Shown here one piece after another: positions 36,220 to 44,910 of a stretch of 64,000 bases of DNA. How positions within the stretch are numbered: the stretch's first letter is position 1; the number at the start of each line of letters is the position of its first letter. Below the pieces are notes generated by a model that did not search any database, was not told the origin of the DNA, and saw nothing but the letters and a program-made list of their open reading frames with translations. Source of the stretch: Winogradskyella marincola (lineage in GTDB: Bacteria; Bacteroidota; Bacteroidia; Flavobacteriales; Flavobacteriaceae); contig NZ_JARSBN010000009.1 of NCBI RefSeq assembly GCF_029624125.1, forward strand, positions 58,433 through 122,432, given 5' to 3'. The position numbers and the translations under genes are program-made.

Positions 36220-38637
36220 ATGATAACAAACACAGAATTAGAGAATAAAGGAAATCAGTTTCCTTCAAAAATAATAGGCTTTGAGAAAGATGTTGATAAG
36301 CTTTATTTCTCAACAGATAACGATGTTATTCTTCAATTAACAGTTGTTAGAGATAGCCTTTTAAGATTTAGATATACAACCGTAGGAACGTTTGATAATG
36401 ATTTCTCTTATGCTATAACCAAGTATGCAAGTATTGGATATAACAAGTTAGAAATTAAAGACAATGAAGACAAATACGTTGTAATTACCTCAAAGCTGAG
36501 GTGCGAGATTTCAAAAGAAAGTCTTCGTGTTTCAATCTATGATGTTAAAGATGGTATTTTAATTAATCAAGACGAGATTGGTTTTCATTGGGAAGAAAGT
36601 TATGAGTTTGGCGGAAACATCGTAAAGATGAGTAAAATATCTAACGATGGAGAAAGTTATTACGGACTGGGAGATAAACCAAATCACTTAAATTTAAAAG
36701 GAAAACGTTACACCAATTGGGTAACGGATTCTTATGCTTACGGAAAAGATACAGATCCAATTTATAAAACAATTCCTTTTTATACAGGTCTTCATCATGG
36801 TAAGGCTTATGGAATTTTCTTTGATAATTCATTTAGAAGCTCTTTTGATTTTGCCCAAGAAAGACGAAACGTAACAAGTTTTTGGGCGCAAGGCGGTGAG
36901 ATGAATTATTACTTTTTCTACGGCCCAAAAATGAATGATGTTGTAGAAAGTTATACAGATTTAACAGGAAAACCTCATCATTTGCCACCTTTATGGGCTC
37001 TTGGCTTTCATCAGTGTAAGTGGAGTTATTATCCAGAAAACAAGGTAAAAGAAATAACATCAAAATTTAGAGAGCTTCAGATTCCTTGCGATGCTATTTA
37101 TTTAGATATCGACTATATGGATGGCTTCCGTTGCTTTACATGGAATAAGGAATATTTTCCAGATCCAAAGCGAATGGTAGATGAGCTAAAGGAGCAAGGT
37201 TTTAAAACTGTTGCAATTATAGATCCTGGAATAAAAATAGATAAGGATTATTCAGTTTTTAAAGAAGCCTTAGAAAATGATTATTTCTGTAAACGCGCAG
37301 ACGGTCCTTATATGAAAGGAAAAGTTTGGCCTGGTGAGTGTTATTTTCCAGATTTCACAAATCCGGAAGTTAGAGATTGGTGGTCAGGACTTTTTAAAGA
37401 ACTAATAGAAGAAATAGGTATTAAAGGCGTTTGGAATGATATGAATGAGCCAGCCGTAATGGAGGTGCCTAATAAAACATTTCCAGATGATGTAAGACAC
37501 GATTACGATGGCAACCCTTGCAGTCACAGAAAGGCGCATAATATTTATGGTATGCAAATGGCACGTGCAACGTATCAAGGCTTAAAGAAGTATTCGTTTC
37601 CAAAACGTCCGTTTGTAATCACAAGATCAGCTTATTCTGGTACGCAGCGTTATACGTCCACTTGGACAGGTGATAATGTTGCAACTTGGGAGCATTTATG
37701 GATTGCGAACATTCAGGCGCAACGTTTAGCCATGTCTGGTTTTTCATTTGCAGGAAGTGATATAGGTGGTTTTGCAGAGCAACCACAAGGAGAATTGTTT
37801 ACACGTTGGATTCAATTAGGTGTTTTTCATCCTTTCTTCAGAGTACATTCATCAGGTGATCATGGAGATCAAGAACCTTGGGCTTTTGATGAAGATGTTA
37901 CTGACATCGTTAGAAAATTCATAGAATTAAGATATCAACTACTTCCGTATTTGTACACAGCTTTTTGGAACTATGTTGACCACGGAACACCGTTATTGAA
38001 ATCTTTAGTGATGTTCGACCAAGACGATGTTCAAACACATTACAGAACAGACGAGTTTATATTTGGTGAACAAATTTTGGCTTGCCCTGTATTAGAACCT
38101 AATGCAAAAGGACGCAGAATGTATATTCCTCGAGGAAGTTGGTATAATTTCTGGACGGATGAGATTATAAAAGGCGGAAAAGAGATGTGGGTAGATGCAG
38201 ATATCGATAGCATGCCAATTTATATAAAAGAAGGAGCAATTATTCCAAAGTTTCCAGTTCAGCAATATGTAGGTGAAAAGGAAATAAAAGAGATTACACT
38301 AGATGTTTATTATAAAGAAGGTAAAGAAGTAAGTGAATTGTATAGTGATGCTAACGATGGTTACGATTATACAAAAGGACGTTACAGTCTAAGAAACTTT
38401 AGCCTTACAGGAAGAGAAAATGAGCTCATTATAAATCAGCATAAAGAAGGAAAGTATATTACCGAATATGAAACCTTTAATGTTATTATTCATGGATTGC
38501 CTTTTAATATTTCAGAAATTCAGATAGACAATCAGGTTATTTCTTTAGAACATTTAAAATCCAATGGAACCAACTCTTTTGTTGTAGATAAAAACTTCGC
38601 TGAGCTTCATATTATAGGAGAAGAAGAAAACTCTTAG
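36220..38637 (+). CDS. Glycoside hydrolase family 31 alpha-glucosidase
   Basis: An 805-residue protein with an N-terminal beta-sandwich (about 20-240), the GH31 catalytic barrel and a C-terminal beta domain. Nucleophile Asp is in GVWNDMNEPAVME, the acid/base in STWTGDNVATWEHL, and YLDIDYMDGFRCFTW and FAGSDIGGF are typical family stretches. No signal peptide, so cytoplasmic. GH31 cleaves terminal alpha-linked glucose; with the glg genes it likely processes maltooligosaccharides or glycogen fragments. Exact linkage preference cannot be read. Last gene of the glucan block. Confidence 0.93.
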   Translation: MITNTELENKGNQFPSKIIGFEKDVDKLYFSTDNDVILQLTVVRDSLLRFRYTTVGTFDNDFSYAITKYASIGYNKLEIKDNEDKYVVITSKLRCEISKESLRVSIYDVKDGILINQDEIGFHWEESYEFGGNIVKMSKISNDGESYYGLGDKPNHLNLKGKRYTNWVTDSYAYGKDTDPIYKTIPFYTGLHHGKAYGIFFDNSFRSSFDFAQERRNVTSFWAQGGEMNYYFFYGPKMNDVVESYTDLTGKPHHLPPLWALGFHQCKWSYYPENKVKEITSKFRELQIPCDAIYLDIDYMDGFRCFTWNKEYFPDPKRMVDELKEQGFKTVAIIDPGIKIDKDYSVFKEALENDYFCKRADGPYMKGKVWPGECYFPDFTNPEVRDWWSGLFKELIEEIGIKGVWNDMNEPAVMEVPNKTFPDDVRHDYDGNPCSHRKAHNIYGMQMARATYQGLKKYSFPKRPFVITRSAYSGTQRYTSTWTGDNVATWEHLWIANIQAQRLAMSGFSFAGSDIGGFAEQPQGELFTRWIQLGVFHPFFRVHSSGDHGDQEPWAFDEDVTDIVRKFIELRYQLLPYLYTAFWNYVDHGTPLLKSLVMFDQDDVQTHYRTDEFIFGEQILACPVLEPNAKGRRMYIPRGSWYNFWTDEIIKGGKEMWVDADIDSMPIYIKEGAIIPKFPVQQYVGEKEIKEITLDVYYKEGKEVSELYSDANDGYDYTKGRYSLRNFSLTGRENELIINQHKEGKYITEYETFNVIIHGLPFNISEIQIDNQVISLEHLKSNGTNSFVVDKNFAELHIIGEEENS

Positions 38638-38721
38638 TGACCAACTAAAAAAAGAAGTGTCTTATAGTTACAAATAGATTTTTGTACTTTAGTAAATACA
38701 TAATATTTAAAAATATTAACT

Positions 38722-39552
38722 ATGACTTTTAAAAAAGCATTATCAATACTAGGAATAGTAGCAATCGTTGTATCATGTGCTACTAACCCTTTCACAGGAA
38801 AAAAAACAATGGCATTTGTATCTAACGATCAATTGTTTCCTTCATCTTTTGCTCAATATAATCAGGTATTAAATGAAAGCAAAGTTATAACAGGAACTAA
38901 AGATGCAGAGATGATTACCAGAGTAGGTCAGCGTATAGCTGTAGCTGCAGAACGTTGGTTAAATGCAAATGGACATCAAGGTTATTTAGAAGATTACAAA
39001 TGGGAATATAAATTAATAGAGTCTGATCAAGTTAATGCATGGTGTATGCCAGGTGGTAAAATAGCTTTTTATACAGGCATTTTACCAATTGCACAAAATG
39101 AAACAGGTGTAGCTGCAATTATGGGACACGAAGTTGCTCATGCTTTGGCAAATCATGGTCAACAGCGTATGAGCTCTGGAATGTTACAGCAATTAGGAGG
39201 TATAGGTGTTGCTGTTGCAACCGGAAATGAGAGTCCAGAAAAACAACAATTATGGATGCAAGCTTACGGCTTAGCAAGTAATGTAGGAGGTATGTTACCA
39301 TTTAGTAGAGCACATGAAACAGAAGCTGATAAAATAGGATTGTACTTAATGGCAATAGCGGGTTATAATCCAGACGAAGCGGCAGAATTATGGAAACGTA
39401 TGAAAGCGAATAGCGGAGGACAAGCACCACCAGAATTCTTAAGTACGCACCCAAGCAACGATTCTAGAATTAAAAATTTACAATCACTTTCGTCAAAAGC
39501 TAAAGCTGAAGCGAAAAAATTTGATGTCACAACATTTAGACCAATAAATTAA
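38722..39552 (+). CDS. M48-family metallopeptidase lipoprotein
   Basis: A 276-residue zinc protease of the LoiP/YcaL kind. Lipoprotein signal MTFKKALSILGIVAIVVSC (lipobox Cys 19), zinc motif GHEVAHALANHG (HExxH at 136-140) and third ligand in HETEADKIGLYLM; DSRIKNL near the end. By family it degrades misfolded envelope proteins in the periplasm. Full length. Ended by the hairpin at 39585. Confidence 0.93.
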   Translation: MTFKKALSILGIVAIVVSCATNPFTGKKTMAFVSNDQLFPSSFAQYNQVLNESKVITGTKDAEMITRVGQRIAVAAERWLNANGHQGYLEDYKWEYKLIESDQVNAWCMPGGKIAFYTGILPIAQNETGVAAIMGHEVAHALANHGQQRMSSGMLQQLGGIGVAVATGNESPEKQQLWMQAYGLASNVGGMLPFSRAHETEADKIGLYLMAIAGYNPDEAAELWKRMKANSGGQAPPEFLSTHPSNDSRIKNLQSLSSKAKAEAKKFDVTTFRPIN

Positions 39553-39584
39553 TATTGGGTTAAAGAATATTTATTTACTTTAGG

Positions 39585-39611
39585 AGCTGCTCAATTTGAG
39601 CAGCTTTTTTA
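39585..39611 (+). terminator. Terminator of the M48 peptidase gene
   Basis: AGCTGCTC (39585-39592), loop AATTT, GAGCAGCT (39598-39605) then a run of six T. It sits 11 bases before the next ATG. Confidence 0.85.
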
Positions 39612-39621
39612 ATTTATATCT

Positions 39622-40917
39622 ATGAGCGAACTTAAAAAAGGAAGTAAGAAACTTCTTAATGCATGGGCATTCTACGATTGGGCAAATTCTGTATATACAT
39701 TAACCATTGCTTCATCAATATTTCCAATATTTTATTCATCTTTATTTCTTGCTGAAGTAAAGACTGTTGTGGCTTTTGGTTATGAATTTAAAAGTACGGC
39801 TCTTATTACGTTTGTTACGGCTTTCACGTTTTTAGTTGTAGCTTTTTTATCACCAATTTTATCTGGTATTTCAGATTATATAGGTAATAAGAAGAATTTT
39901 ATGAAATTCTTTTGTTATGTAGGATCTGTAGGCTGTGTAGGCTTGTATTTTTTCGATAAAAGTCCAGATGAAATCCATCTTAGCTTGTTGTTCTATTTTA
40001 TGGGACTTATAGGTTATTGGGGAAGTTTGGTGTTTTACAACTCTTACTTACCAGATATAGCACATGAGGAACAACAAGATAGTATAAGTGCTAAAGGCTT
40101 TAGTCTAGGATACATTGGAAGTGTTATATTACTTATAATTAATTTGGCTATGGTAATGAGTCAAGAAGATGCTGCAGATAAGGTGCAAATGATGCGTTAT
40201 TCATTTATAACCGTAGGTATTTGGTGGGCAGGTTTTAGTCAATATACATTTTATGTACTGCCAAAGGGCGCATCTTCTGGGCATAAAGTAACTAAAGATG
40301 TCATCTTTAATGGTTTTAAAGAGTTAAAAGGTGTTTGGATAGAGTTAAAACAAAACCTAAGGTTAAAACGATATCTCAATGCTTTTTTTGTGTTTAGTAT
40401 GGCTGTGCAAACTATAATGTTAGTCGCTGTTTATTTTGGGGAAGAGGAAATTGCTTGGGGAAGTGATGAGGCAAAAACAACAGGATTAATAGTAAGTATA
40501 TTAGTTATTCAACTTGTGGCAATTGTAGGTGCAATACTAACATCAAAAGCATCATCAAAATTTGGAAATATACCAACATTAATTGCCGTGAATTTTATTT
40601 GGATGTGCTTATGTTTTTATGCATATTTTATGGAAACACCTGTTCAATTTTATATAGCAGCATCTTTAGTCGGATTGGTAATGGGAGGTATACAATCTTT
40701 GGCACGTTCAACCTATTCAAAATTTTTACCAGAAACAGAAGATACAACATCTTATTTTAGTTTTTATGACGTTGCAGAAAAAATAGGTATTGTTATAGGT
40801 ATGCTTATATATGGTTTTATAGACCAAATTACAGGTAGTATGCGCAATTCAATACTGTTCTTATTTATATTTTTTCTTGTAGGTATTATTTTACTCTTTA
40901 GAGTTCCTAAAAAATAG
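39622..40917 (+). CDS. MFS transporter, UMF1/Atg22-like family
   Basis: A 431-residue membrane protein with about 12 hydrophobic segments. The start WAFYDWANSVYTLTIASSIF is the signature of the UMF1 (Atg22-like) group of the major facilitator superfamily; AFLSPILSGISDYIGNKK is the loop 2-3 motif and GGIQSLARSTYSKFLPE the second-half equivalent. Fungal Atg22 exports vacuolar amino acids, but substrates of the bacterial members are not known. Short leader straight after a terminator. Confidence 0.88.
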   Translation: MSELKKGSKKLLNAWAFYDWANSVYTLTIASSIFPIFYSSLFLAEVKTVVAFGYEFKSTALITFVTAFTFLVVAFLSPILSGISDYIGNKKNFMKFFCYVGSVGCVGLYFFDKSPDEIHLSLLFYFMGLIGYWGSLVFYNSYLPDIAHEEQQDSISAKGFSLGYIGSVILLIINLAMVMSQEDAADKVQMMRYSFITVGIWWAGFSQYTFYVLPKGASSGHKVTKDVIFNGFKELKGVWIELKQNLRLKRYLNAFFVFSMAVQTIMLVAVYFGEEEIAWGSDEAKTTGLIVSILVIQLVAIVGAILTSKASSKFGNIPTLIAVNFIWMCLCFYAYFMETPVQFYIAASLVGLVMGGIQSLARSTYSKFLPETEDTTSYFSFYDVAEKIGIVIGMLIYGFIDQITGSMRNSILFLFIFFLVGIILLFRVPKK

Positions 40918-40948
40918 TTTCAAAATTTATTCTTAACTTTAGCATGCT

Positions 40949-41857
40949 ATGGTTAAGAAAATATTTATGCTTTGTGCATTTGCCATTTTATTTATGGCTG
41001 CAAATTGCGATAACGAACCTTATGAAGGTGAAATTATCTTTGAAGACACTGCGTGTATAGAGGCTATAGAGACTACATCTATGGCTCTTGGAAACTTTCT
41101 AAATGCTTCCGAAGAAGACTATTATGAATTTTGTTTAGATTACAAAGAAGCGCTATTAAACCAAATAGAAATCTGTGGTGATGAAGATGGTAGTTTGCAA
41201 TTGTTGTCTGATGAACTAGATGATTGCTATGACGATGATTTATGTGCTGAAGCCATTGCAGCTACAGAAATTGCTGAAGCTAATTATAATAATTATACCG
41301 AAGACGACAGTTACCAACAATTGTGTGAAGCCTACAAGTCTGCTTTAGAATACCAGCAAGAGGTTTGTGGAGAAAGTGCAGTCTTACAATCATTAATTTT
41401 AGGATTAGGAGATTGTCAACAAGAATTTGTAGAAACACCAGGAGATTGGATTCTAGTCAGTTGGATTACAGATAACTTAAGAGATATTGATAATGATGGT
41501 GTTGTTACTAACAATTATTTAGATGAAATAGATTGCTACACCAACGAAACAATGACATTCAATACTGATGGAACAGGTGCTATGTTTTTAAGATCTTATG
41601 CAGATATTACTTTTACTCCCAATGAAGGAGGCGAAGATTTTTTTATAGACTGTAATACTATCATAGAAGATATTGCCTTCACTTGGTATCAAGAAGGGAA
41701 TTCTGTTTTTATAACAGATAATGAGGGTGTTACAAATCAATATTTTAGAAATGGTAACTCGTTATTTGTAGCTATAGATGATGCTTTTTATGCGCAAAGC
41801 ACGGTAGATGATTCTGTGATAACAGAACGTATTACGTTTGTTTATATTAAACTTTAG
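40949..41857 (+). CDS. Exported protein with two tandem four-cysteine helical modules
   Basis: A 302-residue protein. The signal MVKKIFMLCAFAILFMAANC ends in a lipobox-like ANC, so it is probably a lipoprotein. Two tandem ~60-residue modules follow, each with four Cys at matching positions (CIEAI.. FCLDYKEAL.. EICGDE.. DDC and CAEAI.. LCEAYKSAL.. EVCGES.. GDC), which look like internally duplicated helical domains with two disulfides. The C-terminal ~130 residues (GDWILVSWITDN, FNTDGTGAMF) resemble a lipocalin-like domain. No named family known to me for the Cys modules. Confidence 0.75.
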   Translation: MVKKIFMLCAFAILFMAANCDNEPYEGEIIFEDTACIEAIETTSMALGNFLNASEEDYYEFCLDYKEALLNQIEICGDEDGSLQLLSDELDDCYDDDLCAEAIAATEIAEANYNNYTEDDSYQQLCEAYKSALEYQQEVCGESAVLQSLILGLGDCQQEFVETPGDWILVSWITDNLRDIDNDGVVTNNYLDEIDCYTNETMTFNTDGTGAMFLRSYADITFTPNEGGEDFFIDCNTIIEDIAFTWYQEGNSVFITDNEGVTNQYFRNGNSLFVAIDDAFYAQSTVDDSVITERITFVYIKL

Positions 41858-41937
41858 ATTTTTGTTACTATTATTTTCATTTAGGATATATACTTCGTAA
41901 ATATTCTTATATTGCCAGTAACTTAATTTAACATATA

Positions 41938-42489
41938 ATGAAAAAGCTATTAATTCTTTCCATTTTATCTCTAACTGTATTTTCATCTTGTAGTAGTAAA
42001 GTAGATCTTGCTATAGATAATCCTACAGACGTATCTGTTGAAGTTGTAGTAGATACTTTAAGGGTTTTGGTACCACCAAAGGATGTTGTTTGGGTAGAAA
42101 TGGGACCAGGTGAGCATCAGTTAACCTTAGAGAACGATAGCATAATAAAATATAACTTTACAGAGTCTGTATACATGATAAATCCTTCCTTATCTGAGTA
42201 TTTAGTTGCAGACGAATACTATGGTCCACCAGCTTTTCAAGATTCGTATACTTCTTCTTTACCAAATAAAGAAGTTACGTTTTTGGGTATGACGATTGAA
42301 GGAAACTACAATGTCTTAACAGATGTTATTAATAAGGTTACTTGGGATTACGGTCCAAGAGAAACATTACCAGAAATGGTAGAAGTAGATGCTGATGAGT
42401 CTTATACAACATTGGTTAAAGTTTATGATAGTGTAGAATTTATGAACTTAATGCTTAGTTCTTACAACGACTATTCTGAAGACGAATAA
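41938..42489 (+). CDS. Lipoprotein upstream of speD
   Basis: A 183-residue lipoprotein (signal MKKLLILSILSLTVFSSC, then SSKVDLAIDNPTDVSVEVVVD). The N-terminal half is a beta domain (VVWVEMGPGEHQLTLENDS), and the rest is acidic with several Tyr and Trp. No catalytic motif or family I recognise. It ends 15 bases before the TTG of speD, so the two are probably co-transcribed and it may belong to the polyamine locus. Confidence 0.7.
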   Translation: MKKLLILSILSLTVFSSCSSKVDLAIDNPTDVSVEVVVDTLRVLVPPKDVVWVEMGPGEHQLTLENDSIIKYNFTESVYMINPSLSEYLVADEYYGPPAFQDSYTSSLPNKEVTFLGMTIEGNYNVLTDVINKVTWDYGPRETLPEMVEVDADESYTTLVKVYDSVEFMNLMLSSYNDYSEDE

Positions 42490-42504
42490 ATTCAATCAAT
42501 AATC

Positions 42505-42879
42505 TTGAAAACCTCTCTAGGCACACATATTACTTGGGATGTGTATAACTGTAATGCAGATACACTATCATTTATACCTACTGTAAAAACAGTATTAAAT
42601 GCTATTGTTGAAGAATTACAGCTTACCAAGGTTAATGAGTCATACAAACAGTTTGAGCCCATAGGTGTCACAGGATTTATTCTTTTAGAAGAAAGCCATG
42701 TCAGTATACATTCCTGGCCAGAACATCAATTTGCAGCAGTAGATATTTTTTCTTGCAGACCTTTTGACGCTAAGAAAATTCAAGAATTGTTAATGAAGTC
42801 TTTTAGTTCAGATAAAGTTGTTATTAAGCAGATAGAAAGGGGAGAGGCTATCTCAATAATTTCTGAGGACTTAATTTAA
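42505..42879 (+). CDS. speD: S-adenosylmethionine decarboxylase proenzyme
   Basis: A 124-residue small (class 1b-like) SpeD making decarboxylated SAM, the aminopropyl donor. The autocatalytic cleavage site is Glu63-Ser64 in LEESHVSIHSWPE, with His69 and Cys84 (DIFSCRPF) at the expected processing and catalytic places. The start is a TTG: the frame begins MKTSLGTHITWD there and no ATG precedes the conserved region. Its stop codon abuts that of the convergent gene at 42880 with no base between. Supplies the membrane SpeE-like enzyme at 44911. Confidence 0.92.
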   Translation: MKTSLGTHITWDVYNCNADTLSFIPTVKTVLNAIVEELQLTKVNESYKQFEPIGVTGFILLEESHVSIHSWPEHQFAAVDIFSCRPFDAKKIQELLMKSFSSDKVVIKQIERGEAISIISEDLI

Positions 42880-43149
42880 TTAGGACTTATTTTCAATTTC
42901 TCTGGACAAGCCTTCATCATTTTTACCACATATTCCACAAAAAACAGCTTCATTTTTAGTGTTACCACACCAATTACATCCTTTAGGATTCCTTAATCCA
43001 AAAGATGAAATGATAAAATAGCCAATAAGAGGAGTCGTTACTATGCAAATCAATAAAGCTAAAAAGAAATTAATCTTTCTGTTTTTACTTTCTTGATAGC
43101 ACATTAATACTGTTAATATTATTAATATGACTAGTATTACTTTTAGCAA
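42880..43149 (-). CDS. Small membrane protein with zinc-ribbon-like tail
   Basis: An 89-residue protein: two hydrophobic helices (VILVILIILTVLMCY and FFLALLICIVTTPLIGYFI) then GCNWCGNTKNEAVFCGICGK, two CxxC pairs that look like a short zinc ribbon. It lies 17 bases after the ligase gene and may be the last gene of that leftward unit. No family or function known to me. The CxxCG motif recalls small flavobacterial membrane proteins seen elsewhere. Confidence 0.6.
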   Translation of the reverse strand: MLKVILVILIILTVLMCYQESKNRKINFFLALLICIVTTPLIGYFIISSFGLRNPKGCNWCGNTKNEAVFCGICGKNDEGLSREIENKS

Positions 43150-43166
43150 TCTTAAATTCTTATAAG

Positions 43167-44375
43167 TTAAATAATAAAGTGAGACATAAACTCACAATCA
43201 TCGGTAATAATCTTTGATTCTTGTGTTCTTAAGTTTATGGCAGACGCTCTCGATGTGTAGAACATTCCTATTTGATAAAAATAATCTTCTTCATCTTTGT
43301 TCAATGGATAGAATTTTTGAAATACCATATCCTGATGTCCAAAATCACCTTTAGATTTAGCTTCAGAATTACCCATAGCTTCTATAGATATATTTTCACC
43401 CAAACGACCATAAACAGGTTTTTGTACATAATTGTATAAGCTAGGTTCTTTGTTCAAATACGTTTCAGCCAAAATGTTATTCGGGAAGTTTTGTGTGATA
43501 TAGGCCAAAAACTTTTTATTCTGCCAAATCGCTGTGTATGGTGGATTTAAAACTACAACTTTATCATTTAGAATTAAGTCTGAAAGGATGTGTGCCAATT
43601 CAGGCTCGTCATTAAACATCCAATCCCAAGGAATCATTTTAAAAAGCACATCAACATCTTCATATTCATCACCAATTTGATGAAATACACCTTCATCCGA
43701 AAAAACGACATGCTCTAAGTCTGAATAAAATGGTTTATAGCCAGCTTCGTAAGCTATATCTATAATGCAGTTAACGTTTTCTTTGTCTTCAATATAGCCA
43801 AAGGAAGTTCCCAGAAAAACAGGTTTGTCTTTACCTAAATAAGATTTTAGGTTAGATAAAGCATCTTTTATATCAAACTTTAGAGTATTAAAACTTTGCG
43901 GATTGCCTTTTAATTGTTCTAATTGAAGAGGTTGCCACAATAATGTCTCAGGCAATGTGCTGCATGTGTCTGCATTAAACTCTATAATGCGACCATAATC
44001 AGATTTTAAACCTCCATTAATATCAAAACGACCATAGAGAAAAGGATGTTTGTTCTTGTTCTTCCAGCTATGTTCAATACATTTTTGAAACGATAACGGA
44101 ATACCAAGTTCTCCTAACTTGTGCTCGGCAATGATTTTGTCAGTGGCACGTTGAAATAAATAAAACGCTTCATCAGAAATACGACGTAGTTGCTCTACCT
44201 CTGAACGGTAAATACCAAGTAATTCTTCAGAAAAATAGTCTTCTTCTAAATACCAGTGTAAGCGATGTGGAACGTGTTTCTTTTTAAGACGTTTTATTTC
44301 TTTAAAACGACTATCCTCCAAACGATCTAAACGACTTTCCGCTGCCATATCCTCTAGATGATTTTCCTGGTACAC
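43167..44375 (-). CDS. Glutathionylspermidine synthase-like ATP-grasp ligase
   Basis: A 402-residue ATP-grasp amide ligase of the GSP_synth family (YjfC/YgiC-like), without the amidase domain of E. coli GspSA. Motifs seen: LYGRFDINGG, IIEFNADTCSTLPETLLWQP (Glu/Asn/Asp metal-nucleotide site), VVVLNPPYTAIWQNK and YVQKPVYGRLGENI. Family members ligate polyamines or similar amines to a carboxyl group; the real acceptor of the YjfC type is unknown. Overlaps the 3' end of the lipoprotein gene by 65 bases (38 if the start is the ATG at 44348), so the two are translationally coupled. Confidence 0.88.
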   Translation of the reverse strand: MYQENHLEDMAAESRLDRLEDSRFKEIKRLKKKHVPHRLHWYLEEDYFSEELLGIYRSEVEQLRRISDEAFYLFQRATDKIIAEHKLGELGIPLSFQKCIEHSWKNKNKHPFLYGRFDINGGLKSDYGRIIEFNADTCSTLPETLLWQPLQLEQLKGNPQSFNTLKFDIKDALSNLKSYLGKDKPVFLGTSFGYIEDKENVNCIIDIAYEAGYKPFYSDLEHVVFSDEGVFHQIGDEYEDVDVLFKMIPWDWMFNDEPELAHILSDLILNDKVVVLNPPYTAIWQNKKFLAYITQNFPNNILAETYLNKEPSLYNYVQKPVYGRLGENISIEAMGNSEAKSKGDFGHQDMVFQKFYPLNKDEEDYFYQIGMFYTSRASAINLRTQESKIITDDCEFMSHFII

Positions 44376-44871
44376 TTACTCTTCGAGATGTTGCAGAGCT
44401 TCTTAAATCGTTTTTTAATCCTGTAGATTTATTATAAGCAGAAGCATTTTTGTAGTTACTTTGGTTTGGTGTAACGTTACGTAAACTTCTATTAAAATAA
44501 GAAGCTGCTAATGAGTAGTACAGAATGCTTCTTAAACCCGAATGACGACTGTAAGATGACTCGTCATTTTTCATTTTTCTTAAAGATAATGTATCTGTTG
44601 TTCCCTCTAATGTGTGTACAATAGCAAGAGATTTATCTTTATCATCAATTAAACGCTCGTCGATGATTTTATAATCATTTCCTGGTTCTACTTCTTCAAC
44701 CTCAGTGATAACACCTTGTGTAGATTCGTAAACCGTTTCTTGCTGTGCATCTTTAATGCGTGGACTCGGATCGTCGTCGCCACAACTTTGAAGTGTTAAC
44801 GAGGCAACAACAGCTGCAGTCAACGTTATTTTTTTAGTTAAAGCAAGACCAGTTATAATTTTTTTATTCAT
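44311..44871 (-). CDS. UPF0323-like lipoprotein with Ser/Arg/Gly-rich tail ending in Gly-Gly
   Basis: A 186-residue lipoprotein (signal MNKKIITGLALTKKITLTAA.., lipobox LQSC, Cys 30). An acidic mid region (GVITEVEEVEPGNDYKIIDE) is followed by LRSILYYSLAASYFNRSLRN and a basic Ser/Arg/Gly tail (SSRGYGSGKSFRSFGG) ending in Gly-Gly. The layout matches UPF0323 proteins, which I recall lying beside GspS-like ligases in Campylobacter and Helicobacter. Start set at 44871, as eleven upstream codons would precede the signal peptide. Likely substrate or partner of the overlapping ligase (inference). Confidence 0.75.
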   Translation of the reverse strand: MNKKIITGLALTKKITLTAAVVASLTLQSCGDDDPSPRIKDAQQETVYESTQGVITEVEEVEPGNDYKIIDERLIDDKDKSLAIVHTLEGTTDTLSLRKMKNDESSYSRHSGLRSILYYSLAASYFNRSLRNVTPNQSNYKNASAYNKSTGLKNDLRSSATSRRVSVPGKSSRGYGSGKSFRSFGG

Positions 44872-44910
44872 CTTTGACAGGTTAATTTGCTCAAACATAA
44901 TCAATTTTTA

